A DNA stretch of 64,000 nucleotides from Brevundimonas sp. UBA6550 (GTDB lineage: Bacteria; Pseudomonadota; Alphaproteobacteria; Caulobacterales; Caulobacteraceae), in assembly GCF_002434505.1 (NCBI RefSeq), contig NZ_DJKE01000008.1:485300-549299 (forward strand), written 5' to 3'. Of the stretch, positions 24,594 to 32,758 are shown one piece after another. The notes beneath the pieces were generated by a model. The model saw nothing but the letters and a program-made list of their open reading frames with translations, was not told the origin of the DNA and did not search any database. Both the position numbers and the translations under genes were made by a program. How positions within the stretch are numbered: the stretch's first letter is position 1; every line of letters starts with the position of its first letter.

Positions 24594-25616
24594 TTACGCC
24601 AGATTGGCCAGCGAACCGATCACGACAGCCGCTCCCATACGGCGTCTAAGATCAGCAGGCCACGCGCTTGCCCTGCGCCCCAATTGGTCTGCAGCGACCC
24701 CGTTCAAACGCGCTAACAAATAGAAAAGGTGATCGGCCGCTGCTCCATTCAAGCTTCGCTGATGGGTGACGCCAGGTCGGCGCACTAATTGATTCAACCA
24801 GGCCGGCGGCTCCTCATTCAGGGGCGGTGGCCGCGTCAATCCAGACAGGTATCGGAGCAGTGTCAGGCGGGTCGTCGCGGGAACGCCCCAAAGCGCCGCG
24901 AATGGGAGGCGAGTCGATCCAACGTGGTCCCCGCTGGCCGACAGGCCCAGCAGGTCACGCAACATTGGCGCCCCTTGCGCCTGCGGTCCGGTCCGGGTCA
25001 TCAGTGCATCGGTGAGATCGAAGACGGCGCGGGCCATGGGCGCCCAGTCGACCCGCCCCGGGGACAGCAGTAGCCGGCCAAAGGCCAAATCATCGTCGCT
25101 CGCGGCCTCAGCTCCCAACAGATGGCCGGCGAACGGTTCGAAGCTCGTGTGTCCGTTCGCTAGCCTCATTTCGCGATCCCTGGGCCACGGCCGCAGGTAG
25201 ACGGCATGCTCGAGGCAGATCAACGCCAAGGGCTGACACCAGTGCGCTAAAAGCCGGAGCATCCCTTGGGCACCGCCGGTCGTCAGGCAGGACGGACAGT
25301 ACGCCCACCAATCCTCAGCGCTCAGCTTCGGCGGTTTTTCTGGCGTCAACCCGATCTCGCGCAGGCCGTCCACCACGTCGCTGGGCGCCGGCCAAGTCCG
25401 GCATGGCGCACCGACAGCGATGTGATGGAGGATGGTCTCGCCATAGCCAGCGTCAAACTCCGAAGCGGTGCAGCCTTGGAGCTGGACTAGCTCGGCTGCC
25501 GTGAGGTCGTGGGCATGGGCGACGCGACAGATCCAGGCCGACGGCGCTTCACCGGCAAAGGGGTCGGGCGCAGCCGGGTAACGCCCCTTGCGGTCGGGCA
25601 GATCCGGCGCGTTCAT
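24594..25616 (-). CDS. tniQ: TniQ transposition accessory protein
   Basis: 340 residues, TniQ/TnsD-like. The N-terminal domain (EAPSAWICRVAHAHDLT) and the zinc-binding set beginning YCPSCLTTGG, with a Cys and His downstream (LALICLEHAVYLRPW), are typical. TniQ proteins help direct transposon insertion and are needed for transposition of Tn5053-type elements. The start overlaps the end of tniB by four bases. The C-terminal half is less conserved, as is usual. I see no truncation. Confidence 0.85.
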   Translation of the reverse strand: MNAPDLPDRKGRYPAAPDPFAGEAPSAWICRVAHAHDLTAAELVQLQGCTASEFDAGYGETILHHIAVGAPCRTWPAPSDVVDGLREIGLTPEKPPKLSAEDWWAYCPSCLTTGGAQGMLRLLAHWCQPLALICLEHAVYLRPWPRDREMRLANGHTSFEPFAGHLLGAEAASDDDLAFGRLLLSPGRVDWAPMARAVFDLTDALMTRTGPQAQGAPMLRDLLGLSASGDHVGSTRLPFAALWGVPATTRLTLLRYLSGLTRPPPLNEEPPAWLNQLVRRPGVTHQRSLNGAAADHLFYLLARLNGVAADQLGRRASAWPADLRRRMGAAVVIGSLANLA

Positions 25617-26485
25617 GAGCCCGTCCCTTTCGCTTGTCTGCGAGTTGCGATGCTAGAGAAGGGTGGCTCTGCTGCCCGCAAGGTGTCTGCGGTGATGTGC
25701 TCCGCGCCGGACTCGATGGCGTGGGCGGCCGCCGCCTTGAGCATCCCGAACACGCCGCCGGGCAGCCCTCGTGTGCGGCCGAACAGCACCGTCATCAGCT
25801 CCGGCGTCACCGGACTGGCTTGGCGCAGGGGATAGCGTCGTAACGCCGCTTCAACCACCTCGACGACCCACAAAGCCTGAGGCCAAGCCTTGAACTCGAA
25901 CACCCGCGTTCGGGCCGCTAGGTCGGCGTCGCCAGCGAGCACACGGACATCCGGCGTGGACGATGTGAGGCCGAGGTGGAAGTCGCCGCGGACGCTGAGG
26001 GCGTGGAGATAGCGGACCAGTTGTTTAATCTGCTTATCAGGGAGTTGATCGACCTTGCGCACCAAGAGCAATCGCGTGCCCGCGTCGCGAATGGCGCGCA
26101 ACGCCTGCTGCTCGCCCTCGATGCTGCTTCGAGGCCGCCTGCCCGCAGCCTCCAGCACGACGCTGATGAGATGAGTGAGCCGCGCCTCCGAGAAGGTCAG
26201 CAATCCATCGACAATCACGGCCCGTCGTTTCCGGCCGGAGCCCAGCGCGCCCCGTCGCTCGATCTCCCGAAGCACAGAGCCGACGCCACATAGCGGCGGC
26301 GCGGAGAGTAGCAGATGAGGTGGCCCGAAGACCGCCTCATCGTTGATCCGCCTCTCGCATTCGGCAATGTAGGTCATGGCGTCGGGCCACGGCACGAAAC
26401 CGGACTCCCGCAGGAATGCCAAGCGGGTTCCCCTGCCCTCCAGAGCGATGTTGGCCACGTCCCGGTCCAGGTGAGAGAGATTCAC
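25613..26485 (-). CDS. tniB: TniB-like protein with degenerate ATPase motifs
   Basis: 290 residues, the length of TniB, in the TniB position, with four-base overlaps to tniA and tniQ. The fold can be followed along its length: a P-loop strand (HLLLSAPPLCGVGS, 58-70), a Walker B strand (TRLLLVRKVDQLP) and the downstream LGLTSSTPDVRVL. The Walker A lysine is replaced by Val68 and the conserved Ser/Thr by Gly69; the Walker B Asp-Glu pair reads Arg143-Lys144. ATP hydrolysis therefore looks impossible by the usual mechanism. Family knowledge: TniB/TnsC normally needs ATP to form filaments and mark targets. It may be inactive, or it may act as an ATP-independent adaptor. Confidence 0.8.
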   Translation of the reverse strand: MNLSHLDRDVANIALEGRGTRLAFLRESGFVPWPDAMTYIAECERRINDEAVFGPPHLLLSAPPLCGVGSVLREIERRGALGSGRKRRAVIVDGLLTFSEARLTHLISVVLEAAGRRPRSSIEGEQQALRAIRDAGTRLLLVRKVDQLPDKQIKQLVRYLHALSVRGDFHLGLTSSTPDVRVLAGDADLAARTRVFEFKAWPQALWVVEVVEAALRRYPLRQASPVTPELMTVLFGRTRGLPGGVFGMLKAAAAHAIESGAEHITADTLRAAEPPFSSIATRRQAKGTGS

Positions 26486-28152
26486 TGGCTGCCCCCCATC
26501 AGACGGGTCCAGGAGCTCAAATTGTTCGGACCCTGGCCTGCCGGACCCTCGACGGCGGTTGTCATCAACGCCCTCTCGCGTTCGACGCGCTCGCCTTTGG
26601 TGAGCCTCAGGGCGTCCGTTTTGGCAGCTCGGCGGCGGACGATCTCGGTGATGATCATCCAGCCGCGCGCCGGGCCGAGCTCAAGAATCCGGCGGCGTCG
26701 CTGCTCGGCTTCGACCTCCCACAGGGATATGTGCGGACAGTCCGGATACCGGCTCGGCACCGGTACCCAGAGACCGTCCAAGTTCTGGACGAACACCCTC
26801 GACAGGTCATGCGGGTCGTAACGAAGTTCAACCTTCTCCACCATGTGGCGGCGAAGCTCCTGCAGGACCGGGCCGCAGTACTCCAGGGTGAACAACTGGA
26901 CGCCTTGCCGCTGGATGGTGGCCCGGCGCCGGGGGAGGAAACTCAGATAAAACTGCTCAAGGTTGGCCGGCCAGCGCGGGGCGATCTCCTGGTCGCGGCA
27001 CATCGCCTCCCAAGCCTGGCGGGGCGAACAGCCTAGCCCGCCATGCCGCCGTTCGTGATAGTCGAGAATCTGTTCGACCAGCCACTTTTCCAACTCCTCG
27101 ATCGTCAGCGTCGCGTTGCCGGCGCTGTCGTACTTCTCCCGGTGGCGGATGTTGGAGAATGTGGTTCCAGGCAAGAAATGACACCGCGCCATCATGCTCC
27201 CAATGAGGCGCTCGATGTGGGCCCCGTCCCGTGGCTTGCCGATATCGCGCAGTTGCCGCTCAATATCGGAGTTGTCGCAGGCACGACGATAGGCGACGGA
27301 CTTGGCGAATTCGGCCGCGTTGTCGGAGTGCAGGGCGACGGGGAGTCCGCAGATAGGCCAGTCGCCCGTTAACCCAAGCCGCTCTAGCAACGGGCCCTTC
27401 GCCTGTACCGCGCAAAGGAGCGCCATGGCGACGCTGCGGGCCCCGGGCTGGTCCCACGAGATGAAATAGCCGGCGACCATTCGGCTGGCGACGTCGATGA
27501 TCAGCGTCAAGTAGGGCCGGCCCAGAACCTCGCCATCAATGGCGCTGACGAGGAGGACGTCGACCGGGGTGTGGTCGATCTGCCATCTCTCCATTGGCGC
27601 GCAAACGTCATAGCTGCCGGGCCGCAAGGTCAGGTCTTCCGCTTTCAGCAGTTCTCCTCGCCTGACCGCCACCATGTGCTGGTCAAGACGGTCGATCCGA
27701 GCTTGAACCGCCTTGCGGCTCACCGGCTTCAAGCCCTTCGCGTCGCAGGCCTTCTCGATCCGCCGCACCAATTCGGCCACCGAAATCTTCTGCTTGGTCA
27801 GGTAGTCTCGGTGCAGGACGGTTTGGATCGCGGCCTCGCGCGCGTTCGATAGGCAAGCGATACCCTGGGAGGGACCAGGCCGCCGTGGAAAGAGGTGAAC
27901 GATTTCTCCGTCGAACTTCTTGAGCAACCGGTAGACCGTAGATCGGTCCATATCGAGTATGAACGCGGCCTGCTCGGTCGCGAGGCTCCGCGCCCGACTG
28001 CGGGGTTCAAGCCGTTGGATGCCCCTGAACAGCCCGGCGGCCTGGCGCCTATGAGCCCAGTCCTCTTCTGAGTAGATGAGCATTCGGTCGAATACCGGCC
28101 CGCCTTCAATTGCGTTGCTCAAGCCGTCGGATGAGATGATGGAATTGGTCAT
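26482..28152 (-). CDS. tniA: TniA-type DDE transposase, right module
   Basis: 556 residues, full TniA length. It has an N-terminal helix-turn-helix (DMDRSTVYRLLKKF, 67-80) and an integrase core with Asp193 (WQIDHT), Asp277 (LHSDNAAEF) and Glu314 (AHIERLIG), followed by a Mu-type beta-barrel C-terminal region. The start is the ATG at 28152, preceded by AGGGAGGG; an earlier frame toward 28233 lacks such a site. It overlaps tniB by four bases. It is the outermost gene of the right module, so the corresponding transposon end should lie between 28153 and about 28500. Confidence 0.9.
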   Translation of the reverse strand: MTNSIISSDGLSNAIEGGPVFDRMLIYSEEDWAHRRQAAGLFRGIQRLEPRSRARSLATEQAAFILDMDRSTVYRLLKKFDGEIVHLFPRRPGPSQGIACLSNAREAAIQTVLHRDYLTKQKISVAELVRRIEKACDAKGLKPVSRKAVQARIDRLDQHMVAVRRGELLKAEDLTLRPGSYDVCAPMERWQIDHTPVDVLLVSAIDGEVLGRPYLTLIIDVASRMVAGYFISWDQPGARSVAMALLCAVQAKGPLLERLGLTGDWPICGLPVALHSDNAAEFAKSVAYRRACDNSDIERQLRDIGKPRDGAHIERLIGSMMARCHFLPGTTFSNIRHREKYDSAGNATLTIEELEKWLVEQILDYHERRHGGLGCSPRQAWEAMCRDQEIAPRWPANLEQFYLSFLPRRRATIQRQGVQLFTLEYCGPVLQELRRHMVEKVELRYDPHDLSRVFVQNLDGLWVPVPSRYPDCPHISLWEVEAEQRRRRILELGPARGWMIITEIVRRRAAKTDALRLTKGERVERERALMTTAVEGPAGQGPNNLSSWTRLMGGSQ

Positions 28153-28812
28153 CGAGCCCTCCCTGGGGCTGGCCAAGCCGCTCGTGGGCCACGCGCAGCC
28201 GTATCCGGCCAGCGTAACTGCGCCGCTTGACATGATCTGAGATTGGGGGGAGGCTCAGTTGCTGGTCTGAGCCACGAAACTTTTGAGAGCCCCGTCGCGC
28301 CAACGACGGGGTTTTCGTTTTTCAGCCGCTGGGCATCGGTATCCTCCCGTGCAGGATGGACGTCGTCTGCGAGTATTCAATGGCAGGCAATCTCGCGCAA
28401 TACTACGCCAAACTGTCGCGGGATCAGGCGGGCTGTCCACACGACTAGCATTTTATTGGTCGTGTAAAATTTATTTAGTAGATCGAATATTCTAAGTAAC
28501 GTCTGGCAGATGCGAGGCTGACGTCGCGTCCACCACGATGCGAATTTGGCTATCCGGGCAGGAGATCGCCCGGACCGCCGCTGCCGTTATGCCTAAATGC
28601 AGTAATCGGGTGCGACAGCTTCGCCCAGATCGCAGATTCCGGCGCGGCCGGGCCTCGTGAGGCTGGCGAGCTTGAGTAATATCCAAGGCGGCGCAACTTG
28701 CCCCATTCATCGCCCGATTTACGCGAAGGCGGCTCGTCGCGCGATCCTGGCCACGACAAGCCGATGTTCAAGGAGCAGGGAACAGTCGACACGGCTTCGA
28801 GATTAGGAATCA
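28153..28812. other. Non-coding stretch outside right tniA
   Basis: 660 bases without a convincing gene. It holds the terminator at 28290-28321 and an AT-rich run near 28447-28500 that stands out from its surroundings. The right transposon end is expected here, but I could not match it to the repeat array at 34-167. Confidence 0.45.
28290..28321 (+). terminator. Intrinsic terminator-like hairpin
   Basis: CCCCGTCG (28290-28297), a six-base loop and CGACGGGG (28304-28311) form a perfect 8-bp stem followed by TTTTCGTTTTT on the + strand. No + strand gene ends just before it, so it may be left over from a gene removed by island insertion, or it may insulate the transposon. Confidence 0.65.
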
Positions 28813-29160
28813 ATGCCCCGGAATCGCGGTGATCTGGAAAACCGACATTGTTGTCGGTTTCCCCAGTCGCTGCGACTCCCGCGCGACTCGTGGTACGCTA
28901 CTGCCGGCCGAGACGGCCTGCGGTTCCACGACCTGCGCGGCACTGCCGCGACCAGCTACATCCTGGCGGGCCTACCGCTCGACGACGTGGCGACGATTCT
29001 GGGCTGGGAGCTGAAGCGGGTGAAGGAAATCGCCCGGCGCTACGTCACAGGGGAAGCCATCGGATTGGGCATGATCGCGCGGCTCCAGGAGACCCAGAAC
29101 AGAAGGCCAACTGTAAAACCCAGTGTAAAACCCGCCTCCCTCAGGAGGGGGCAAAAGCGC
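28813..29160 (+). pseudogene. C-terminal remnant of a tyrosine integrase
   Basis: The frame holds only the end of a phage-type integrase: RFHDLRGTAATSYILAG gives the box II His-x-x-Arg, LGWELKRVKEIARRYV gives the box III tryptophan and a candidate nucleophile tyrosine, and a basic tail follows (QETQNRRPTVKPSVKPA). The N-terminal and central parts, including the first catalytic arginine, are missing, and the frame has no natural stop before it runs into the tRNA-Gln gene. An integrase end next to a tRNA is the usual scar of an element integrated into that tRNA. Confidence 0.75.
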
Positions 29161-29179
29161 TCAAATGCAGTGAGGGCGG

Positions 29180-29253
29180 TGGCTGGGGAACTAGGACTCG
29201 AACCTAGAATGACGGTACCAAAAACCGTAGTGTTACCATTACACCATTCCCCA
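29180..29253 (-). tRNA. tRNA-Gln (TTG anticodon)
   Basis: On the - strand the sequence begins TGGGGAATGGTGTAATGGTA, has anticodon stem TACGG/CCGTA around TTTTTGG (anticodon TTG), the T-arm GGTTCGAGTCC, and an acceptor 3' strand closing with the 5' TGGGGAA, then encoded CCA. All arms fold cleanly over 74 bases. The integrase remnant abuts its 3' end, so it is the likely attachment site for an element once inserted here. Confidence 0.95.
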
Positions 29254-29453
29254 GCAGGACCGGCGTTTCCGCAGCGCTCTGTGCGGCGGAGGCGGTCAGA
29301 TAGGCCAAACCGATTTGGGATGCAACACCCTCTTTCAGGACTATTTTCGGTCTGTGCGAAGAAGGTCGAAATGGGTGCTTGCGGCCTCTCGAACCCATGG
29401 CTATAAGCCGCGTCCTCACTTCGGGGCGACGCCTTGCGGCCCGTCCCCACGGT

Positions 29454-29530
29454 CGGAGTGTGGCTCAGCCTGGTAGAGCACTGCGTTCGGGACGCAGGGG
29501 TCGGAGGTTCGAATCCTCTCACTCCGACCA
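29454..29530 (+). tRNA. tRNA-Pro (CGG anticodon)
   Basis: Seventy-seven bases from CGGAGTG to CACTCCG plus ACCA. The anticodon loop TTCGGGA between GCG and CGC gives anticodon CGG, read as proline. The D-arm GGCTCAGCCTGGTAGAGC and T-arm GGAGGTTCGAATCC are canonical, and CCA is encoded. Confidence 0.95.
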
Positions 29531-29593
29531 TCTTCTCCTTCGAGATTTCTGGCGATCAGGCGGTGAACAGTCACCGCCGACCCCGACGCGCGG

Positions 29594-30640
29594 TCAATCG
29601 TCGTTCGCCGCCGTCTCCATCGCCTGACGCGCCACCGCATTTAGGTGCGCTCCGACCGATTCGATGGTTCTCAAACCCAGCGCCTTTCGACGCGCGGTCA
29701 GATCGGGCGAACCGGCGTCGTAGTCGGCCATAAGCCGACCCACGAAATCGCCGCCCTGAACCTCGGCCAAGACCTGATCCATCGCCTGCCGAGACTCTGG
29801 CCCGATGATGCGCGGGCCGGTCAGATAGGCGCCGTATTCCGCCGTGTTTGAAATCTTGGCGAAGGCGCCCGCGATCCCGCGCTCGTACATCAGGTCGGTC
29901 ACGAGCTTGGTCTCGTAGAAACATTCGAACCACGCCACCTCGGGCGGATAGCCGGCGGTCACCAACTTCATGAAGGCGGCGTCGATCAGTTCGGCGATCC
30001 CGCCGCACAGCACCACCTGTTCGCCGAACAGATCGCTTTCGCACTCGTCGCGCATGGTGGTTTCCAGAATGCCCTTGCGCCCGCAACCCAGCGCCGCCGC
30101 ATAGGACAGGCCCAGCGCGTGGGCGTCGCCCGTCGCGTCCTGCTGAACCCCGAACAGGCAGAAGACCCCTTCCCCGGCTTCGTACAGGTCGCGAATGCGC
30201 GGCCCTATGCCTTTGGGCGAGGCCAGGATCACGTCCAGATCGGCGCGCGGTTCGACCAGGCCGAATCGCACCGAAAGACCGTGAGCGAACACCAGGGCCG
30301 CGCTCGGTCGCGCGTTCGGCTCCAGCTCGTCGCGCCAAAGGTCGCGATGCGCCTCGTCGGACGTCATCACGGCGATCACATCCGCTCCCCTCGCCGCTTG
30401 CCCGGCCGTCATCACCTCGAATCCATCGGCGCGCGCCAGCTCTCGCGTCTTAGAGCCCTCCTTCAGCCCCACCACGATGTCGCTGACGCCCGAATCGCGC
30501 AGGTTCAGGGCATGGGTGCGTCCCTGGCTGCCGTAGCCGATCATGGCCACGCGCTTGCCGCGAATGATCGAAAGGTCGCAGTCGCGGTCATGGAAGACGG
30601 GCAGCGGATTGGATAAGGTCTGGGTCATGGCTGTCTTCAT
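29594..30640 (-). CDS. ilvC: Ketol-acid reductoisomerase
   Basis: NADPH-dependent acetohydroxyacid isomeroreductase of valine, leucine and isoleucine synthesis, cytoplasmic. The N-terminal Rossmann motif is VAMIGYGSQGRTHALNL. The catalytic domain shows the family's metal-binding acidic region (RDECESDLFGEQVVLCGG, then ELIDAAFMKLVTAGYPPEVAWFECFYETK). About 348 residues, class I length. The ATG at 30640 is favoured over the one at 30628 because GGAGGAAGG lies just upstream. The 5' end overlaps the start of the divergent DUF924 gene by about 14 bases. It is a single gene here, without ilvBH neighbours. Confidence 0.9.
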   Translation of the reverse strand: MKTAMTQTLSNPLPVFHDRDCDLSIIRGKRVAMIGYGSQGRTHALNLRDSGVSDIVVGLKEGSKTRELARADGFEVMTAGQAARGADVIAVMTSDEAHRDLWRDELEPNARPSAALVFAHGLSVRFGLVEPRADLDVILASPKGIGPRIRDLYEAGEGVFCLFGVQQDATGDAHALGLSYAAALGCGRKGILETTMRDECESDLFGEQVVLCGGIAELIDAAFMKLVTAGYPPEVAWFECFYETKLVTDLMYERGIAGAFAKISNTAEYGAYLTGPRIIGPESRQAMDQVLAEVQGGDFVGRLMADYDAGSPDLTARRKALGLRTIESVGAHLNAVARQAMETAANDD

Positions 30641-31169
30641 AACCCCTTCCTCCGTCGTCGCCTTCTGGAAAGAGGCCGGGCCCGAAAAGTGGTTCGCCAA
30701 GGACGAGGCGTTCGACTCCCTGTTCCGCGACCGGGGCCGCGCTGTTCACTGGGCCGCCGCGCGGCGCGAACTGGACGACTGGATGGCGACGGCCGAGGGC
30801 GCCCTGGCCCTGCTGATCCTACTGGACCAGTATCCGCGCAACAGCTTTCGCGGCACGGCGCACCAGTTCGCCACCGATCCGCTGGCCCTGATGTTCGCCA
30901 ATCAGGCGGTGGCGCGCGATCTGCATCTGGCGGTCGAACCGGAGTTGAAGAACTTCCTCCTGCTGCCGTTCGAGCACTCCGAACGGATCGAGAATCAGGA
31001 CCGCTACATGGCCCTGGTCGCCGGCGACGAAGAGCTGGAGAAATGGGGCAGGCTGCATCGCGACATCATCGTCCGCTTCGGCCGCTTTCCCCATCGCAAC
31101 CGCGCCCTGGGGCGCGAAACGACGCCCGAAGAACAAGCCTTCCTGGACGACGGCGGTTTCGGCGGCTGA
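30627..31169 (+). CDS. DUF924 family protein
   Basis: 180-residue member of the DUF924 family (TPR-like alpha fold, function unknown). Hallmarks: VVAFWKEAGPEKWFAKDEAFD at the N-terminus, ALALLILLDQYPRNSFRGTAHQFATDPLAL in the middle, and FLLLPFEHSERIENQDR toward the end. The ATG at 30627 is the only plausible early start and makes the gene overlap ilvC head to head by 14 bases, so the two promoters must lie inside each other's coding sequence. No partner in function is evident. Confidence 0.8.
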   Translation: MAVFITPSSVVAFWKEAGPEKWFAKDEAFDSLFRDRGRAVHWAAARRELDDWMATAEGALALLILLDQYPRNSFRGTAHQFATDPLALMFANQAVARDLHLAVEPELKNFLLLPFEHSERIENQDRYMALVAGDEELEKWGRLHRDIIVRFGRFPHRNRALGRETTPEEQAFLDDGGFGG

Positions 31170-31175
31170 CCAGAC

Positions 31176-31325
31176 CGTCTCCTCCCCATGCAATGGGGAG
31201 GGGGACCGCGCGTAGCGTGGTGGAGGGGCTGTTGAAGTCCCACAGGCGCTGGTGATGCGGTGAAGAGCCCCTCCGTCTCTCCGCTGCGCTTCGAGCCACC
31301 TCCCCGCTTCGCAGGGAGGAGACGA
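31176..31325. repeat. Dispersed intergenic repeat-like sequence
   Basis: CCTCCCCATGCAATGGGGAGG forms a palindrome, and a related inverted portion (CCTCCCCGCTTCGCAGGGAGG) follows about 100 bases later, both facing a short GC-rich core. This layout is typical of REP- or BOX-like elements between alphaproteobacterial genes. Other copies would be needed to confirm it; none is evident in this window. Confidence 0.5.
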
Positions 31326-31344
31326 TGCCCGGACGCCCCACTTC

Positions 31345-31448
31345 GTCATCCTCGGCCTTGTGCCGAGGATCCATAATCCCGGTGCCCAGCGCCGTGCCCC
31401 GACCTCAGGACCGAGCGTATGGATCCTCGGCAAAAGGCCGAGGATGAC
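31345..31448. repeat. Long inverted repeat with 31-base arms
   Basis: Arms at 31345-31375 and 31418-31448 are reverse complements with one mismatch (30 of 31). Each arm is itself a hairpin (CCTCGGC and GCCGAGG around a short loop), so the RNA could form either two small stems or one long one. The sequence resembles intergenic repeats of Caulobacterales. It lies upstream of thyA. Confidence 0.7.
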
Positions 31449-31586
31449 GGCGGGTGTGGAGCATCGAGCCCTCCCCCCTTCGCTGCGATAGTGCGAGGAC
31501 GAACCGGCTTGTCCGCCCGAATCAATTCTGTGGAAGACGCCGATTTGCCAGGACCGCGAATCGGAAATCTGATGCACCTTGAACCC

Positions 31587-32453
31587 ATGACCGTCCAGAT
31601 GATCCACGCCACGCTCAGCGCCGACGTTCAGGCCCGCATCTCCGCGCCGGCCGATCATCCCGAGCGTCAGTATCTGAACCTGTTGCGCGACATCCTGGAC
31701 AACGGCGTGCGGCGCGATGACCGTACCGGCACCGGGACGCTCGGCGTATTCGGTCGCCAGATGCGGTTCGACCTGGCCAAGGGCTTTCCGGTCCTGACGA
31801 CCAAGAAGCTGCACCTGCGCTCCATCATCGTCGAACTGCTGTGGTTCCTGCGCGGCGAGACCAACATCGCCTATCTGAAGGACAACGGCGTCCGCATCTG
31901 GGACGAATGGGCCGACGCCGAGGGCGAGCTGGGGCCGGTCTATGGCAAGCAGTGGCGGTCCTGGACCGCGCCCGACGGCCGCGTCATCGACCAGATCGAG
32001 AAACTGGTCCATGGATTGAAGACCAATCCCAACAGCCGGCGCCACATCGTCACCGCCTGGAACCCGGCGGACGTGGACGACATGGCCCTGCCGCCCTGCC
32101 ACTGTCTGTTCCAGTTCTTCGTCGCGGACGGCAAGCTCAGCTGCCAGCTGTATCAGCGCAGCGCCGACGTCTTCCTGGGCGTGCCCTTCAACATCGCCTC
32201 CTACGCCCTGCTGACGATGATGCTGGCCCAGGTCGTGGGGCTGGAGCCGGGCGATTTCGTTCACACCTTCGGCGACGCCCATCTGTATCTGAACCATCTG
32301 GAACAGGCCGAGCTTCAGCTGACGCGCGAGCCCCTGCCCCTGCCGGTCATGCGGATCGCGCCCAAGACCGACCTGTTCGGCTTCGAGCTGAGCGACTTCA
32401 CGCTGGAGGGCTATGAGGCCTGGCCGCATATCAAAGCGGCTGTCGCGGTTTGA
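31587..32453 (+). CDS. thyA: Thymidylate synthase
   Basis: Makes dTMP from dUMP using methylene-tetrahydrofolate; cytoplasmic homodimer. Visible signatures: [20 protein letters not shown] near the N-terminus, [18 protein letters not shown], the catalytic cysteine in [33 protein letters not shown] and HLYLNHLEQ. About 288 residues; the first 20 or so before [12 protein letters not shown] are poorly conserved, and ATG codons at 31572, 31587 and 31599 are all possible. The stop overlaps the next gene by one base (TGATG), linking it to a nucleotide pyrophosphatase, and folA lies 0.9 kb downstream. Confidence 0.92.
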   Translation: MTVQMIHATLSADVQARISAPADHPERQYLNLLRDILDNGVRRDDRTGTGTLGVFGRQMRFDLAKGFPVLTTKKLHLRSIIVELLWFLRGETNIAYLKDNGVRIWDEWADAEGELGPVYGKQWRSWTAPDGRVIDQIEKLVHGLKTNPNSRRHIVTAWNPADVDDMALPPCHCLFQFFVADGKLSCQLYQRSADVFLGVPFNIASYALLTMMLAQVVGLEPGDFVHTFGDAHLYLNHLEQAELQLTREPLPLPVMRIAPKTDLFGFELSDFTLEGYEAWPHIKAAVAV

Positions 32454-32758
32454 TGAACCTCAAGGACCTGCAGGCCGACGTCCTGCGCATCTCCGACATC
32501 TATGCCGCCGAACATGACATCGACCGGGATCGGGATTGGGCGCTGCTGAAATTGCAGGAAGAGTTGGGCGAACTGACCGCCGAACATCTGCGTCTGACCG
32601 GCCGCGCGCGGGGAGCGCCCGATACCCAGGCGCTGGGCGACGAGGCGGCGGACGTGCTGGGGATGCTGCTGATCTACTGCGCTCGATCAGGCGTGGATTT
32701 GGAGCAGGCCATGCAGCGCAAATGGCTGAAGTGGCTAGAGCCTCAGGCCGCGCCTTAA
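32453..32758 (+). CDS. MazG-like nucleotide pyrophosphohydrolase
   Basis: 101-residue all-alpha NTP pyrophosphatase. The metal-binding helices are visible: LQEELGELTAEHLRL (EExxE) and GDEAADVLGMLLIY (ExxD). Such enzymes clean up dUTP, dCTP or odd nucleotides. Coupling to thyA through a one-base overlap (TGATG) suggests a role in supplying dUMP or limiting dUTP; this is inferred from position. The ATG at 32453 is preferred to a TTG one codon earlier. It converges with the next gene with a four-base overlap. Confidence 0.75.
   Translation: MNLKDLQADVLRISDIYAAEHDIDRDRDWALLKLQEELGELTAEHLRLTGRARGAPDTQALGDEAADVLGMLLIYCARSGVDLEQAMQRKWLKWLEPQAAP

Noticed and set aside
788-28152. CRISPR-associated (CAST-type) transposon
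   Set aside because: The Tni genes invited the question, but no Cas genes and no repeat-spacer array are present anywhere in the window.
29040-29531. Open frame covering both tRNAs on the - strand
   Set aside because: It translates tRNA sequence (for example the GFEPPTPASRTQ run), a familiar artefact.
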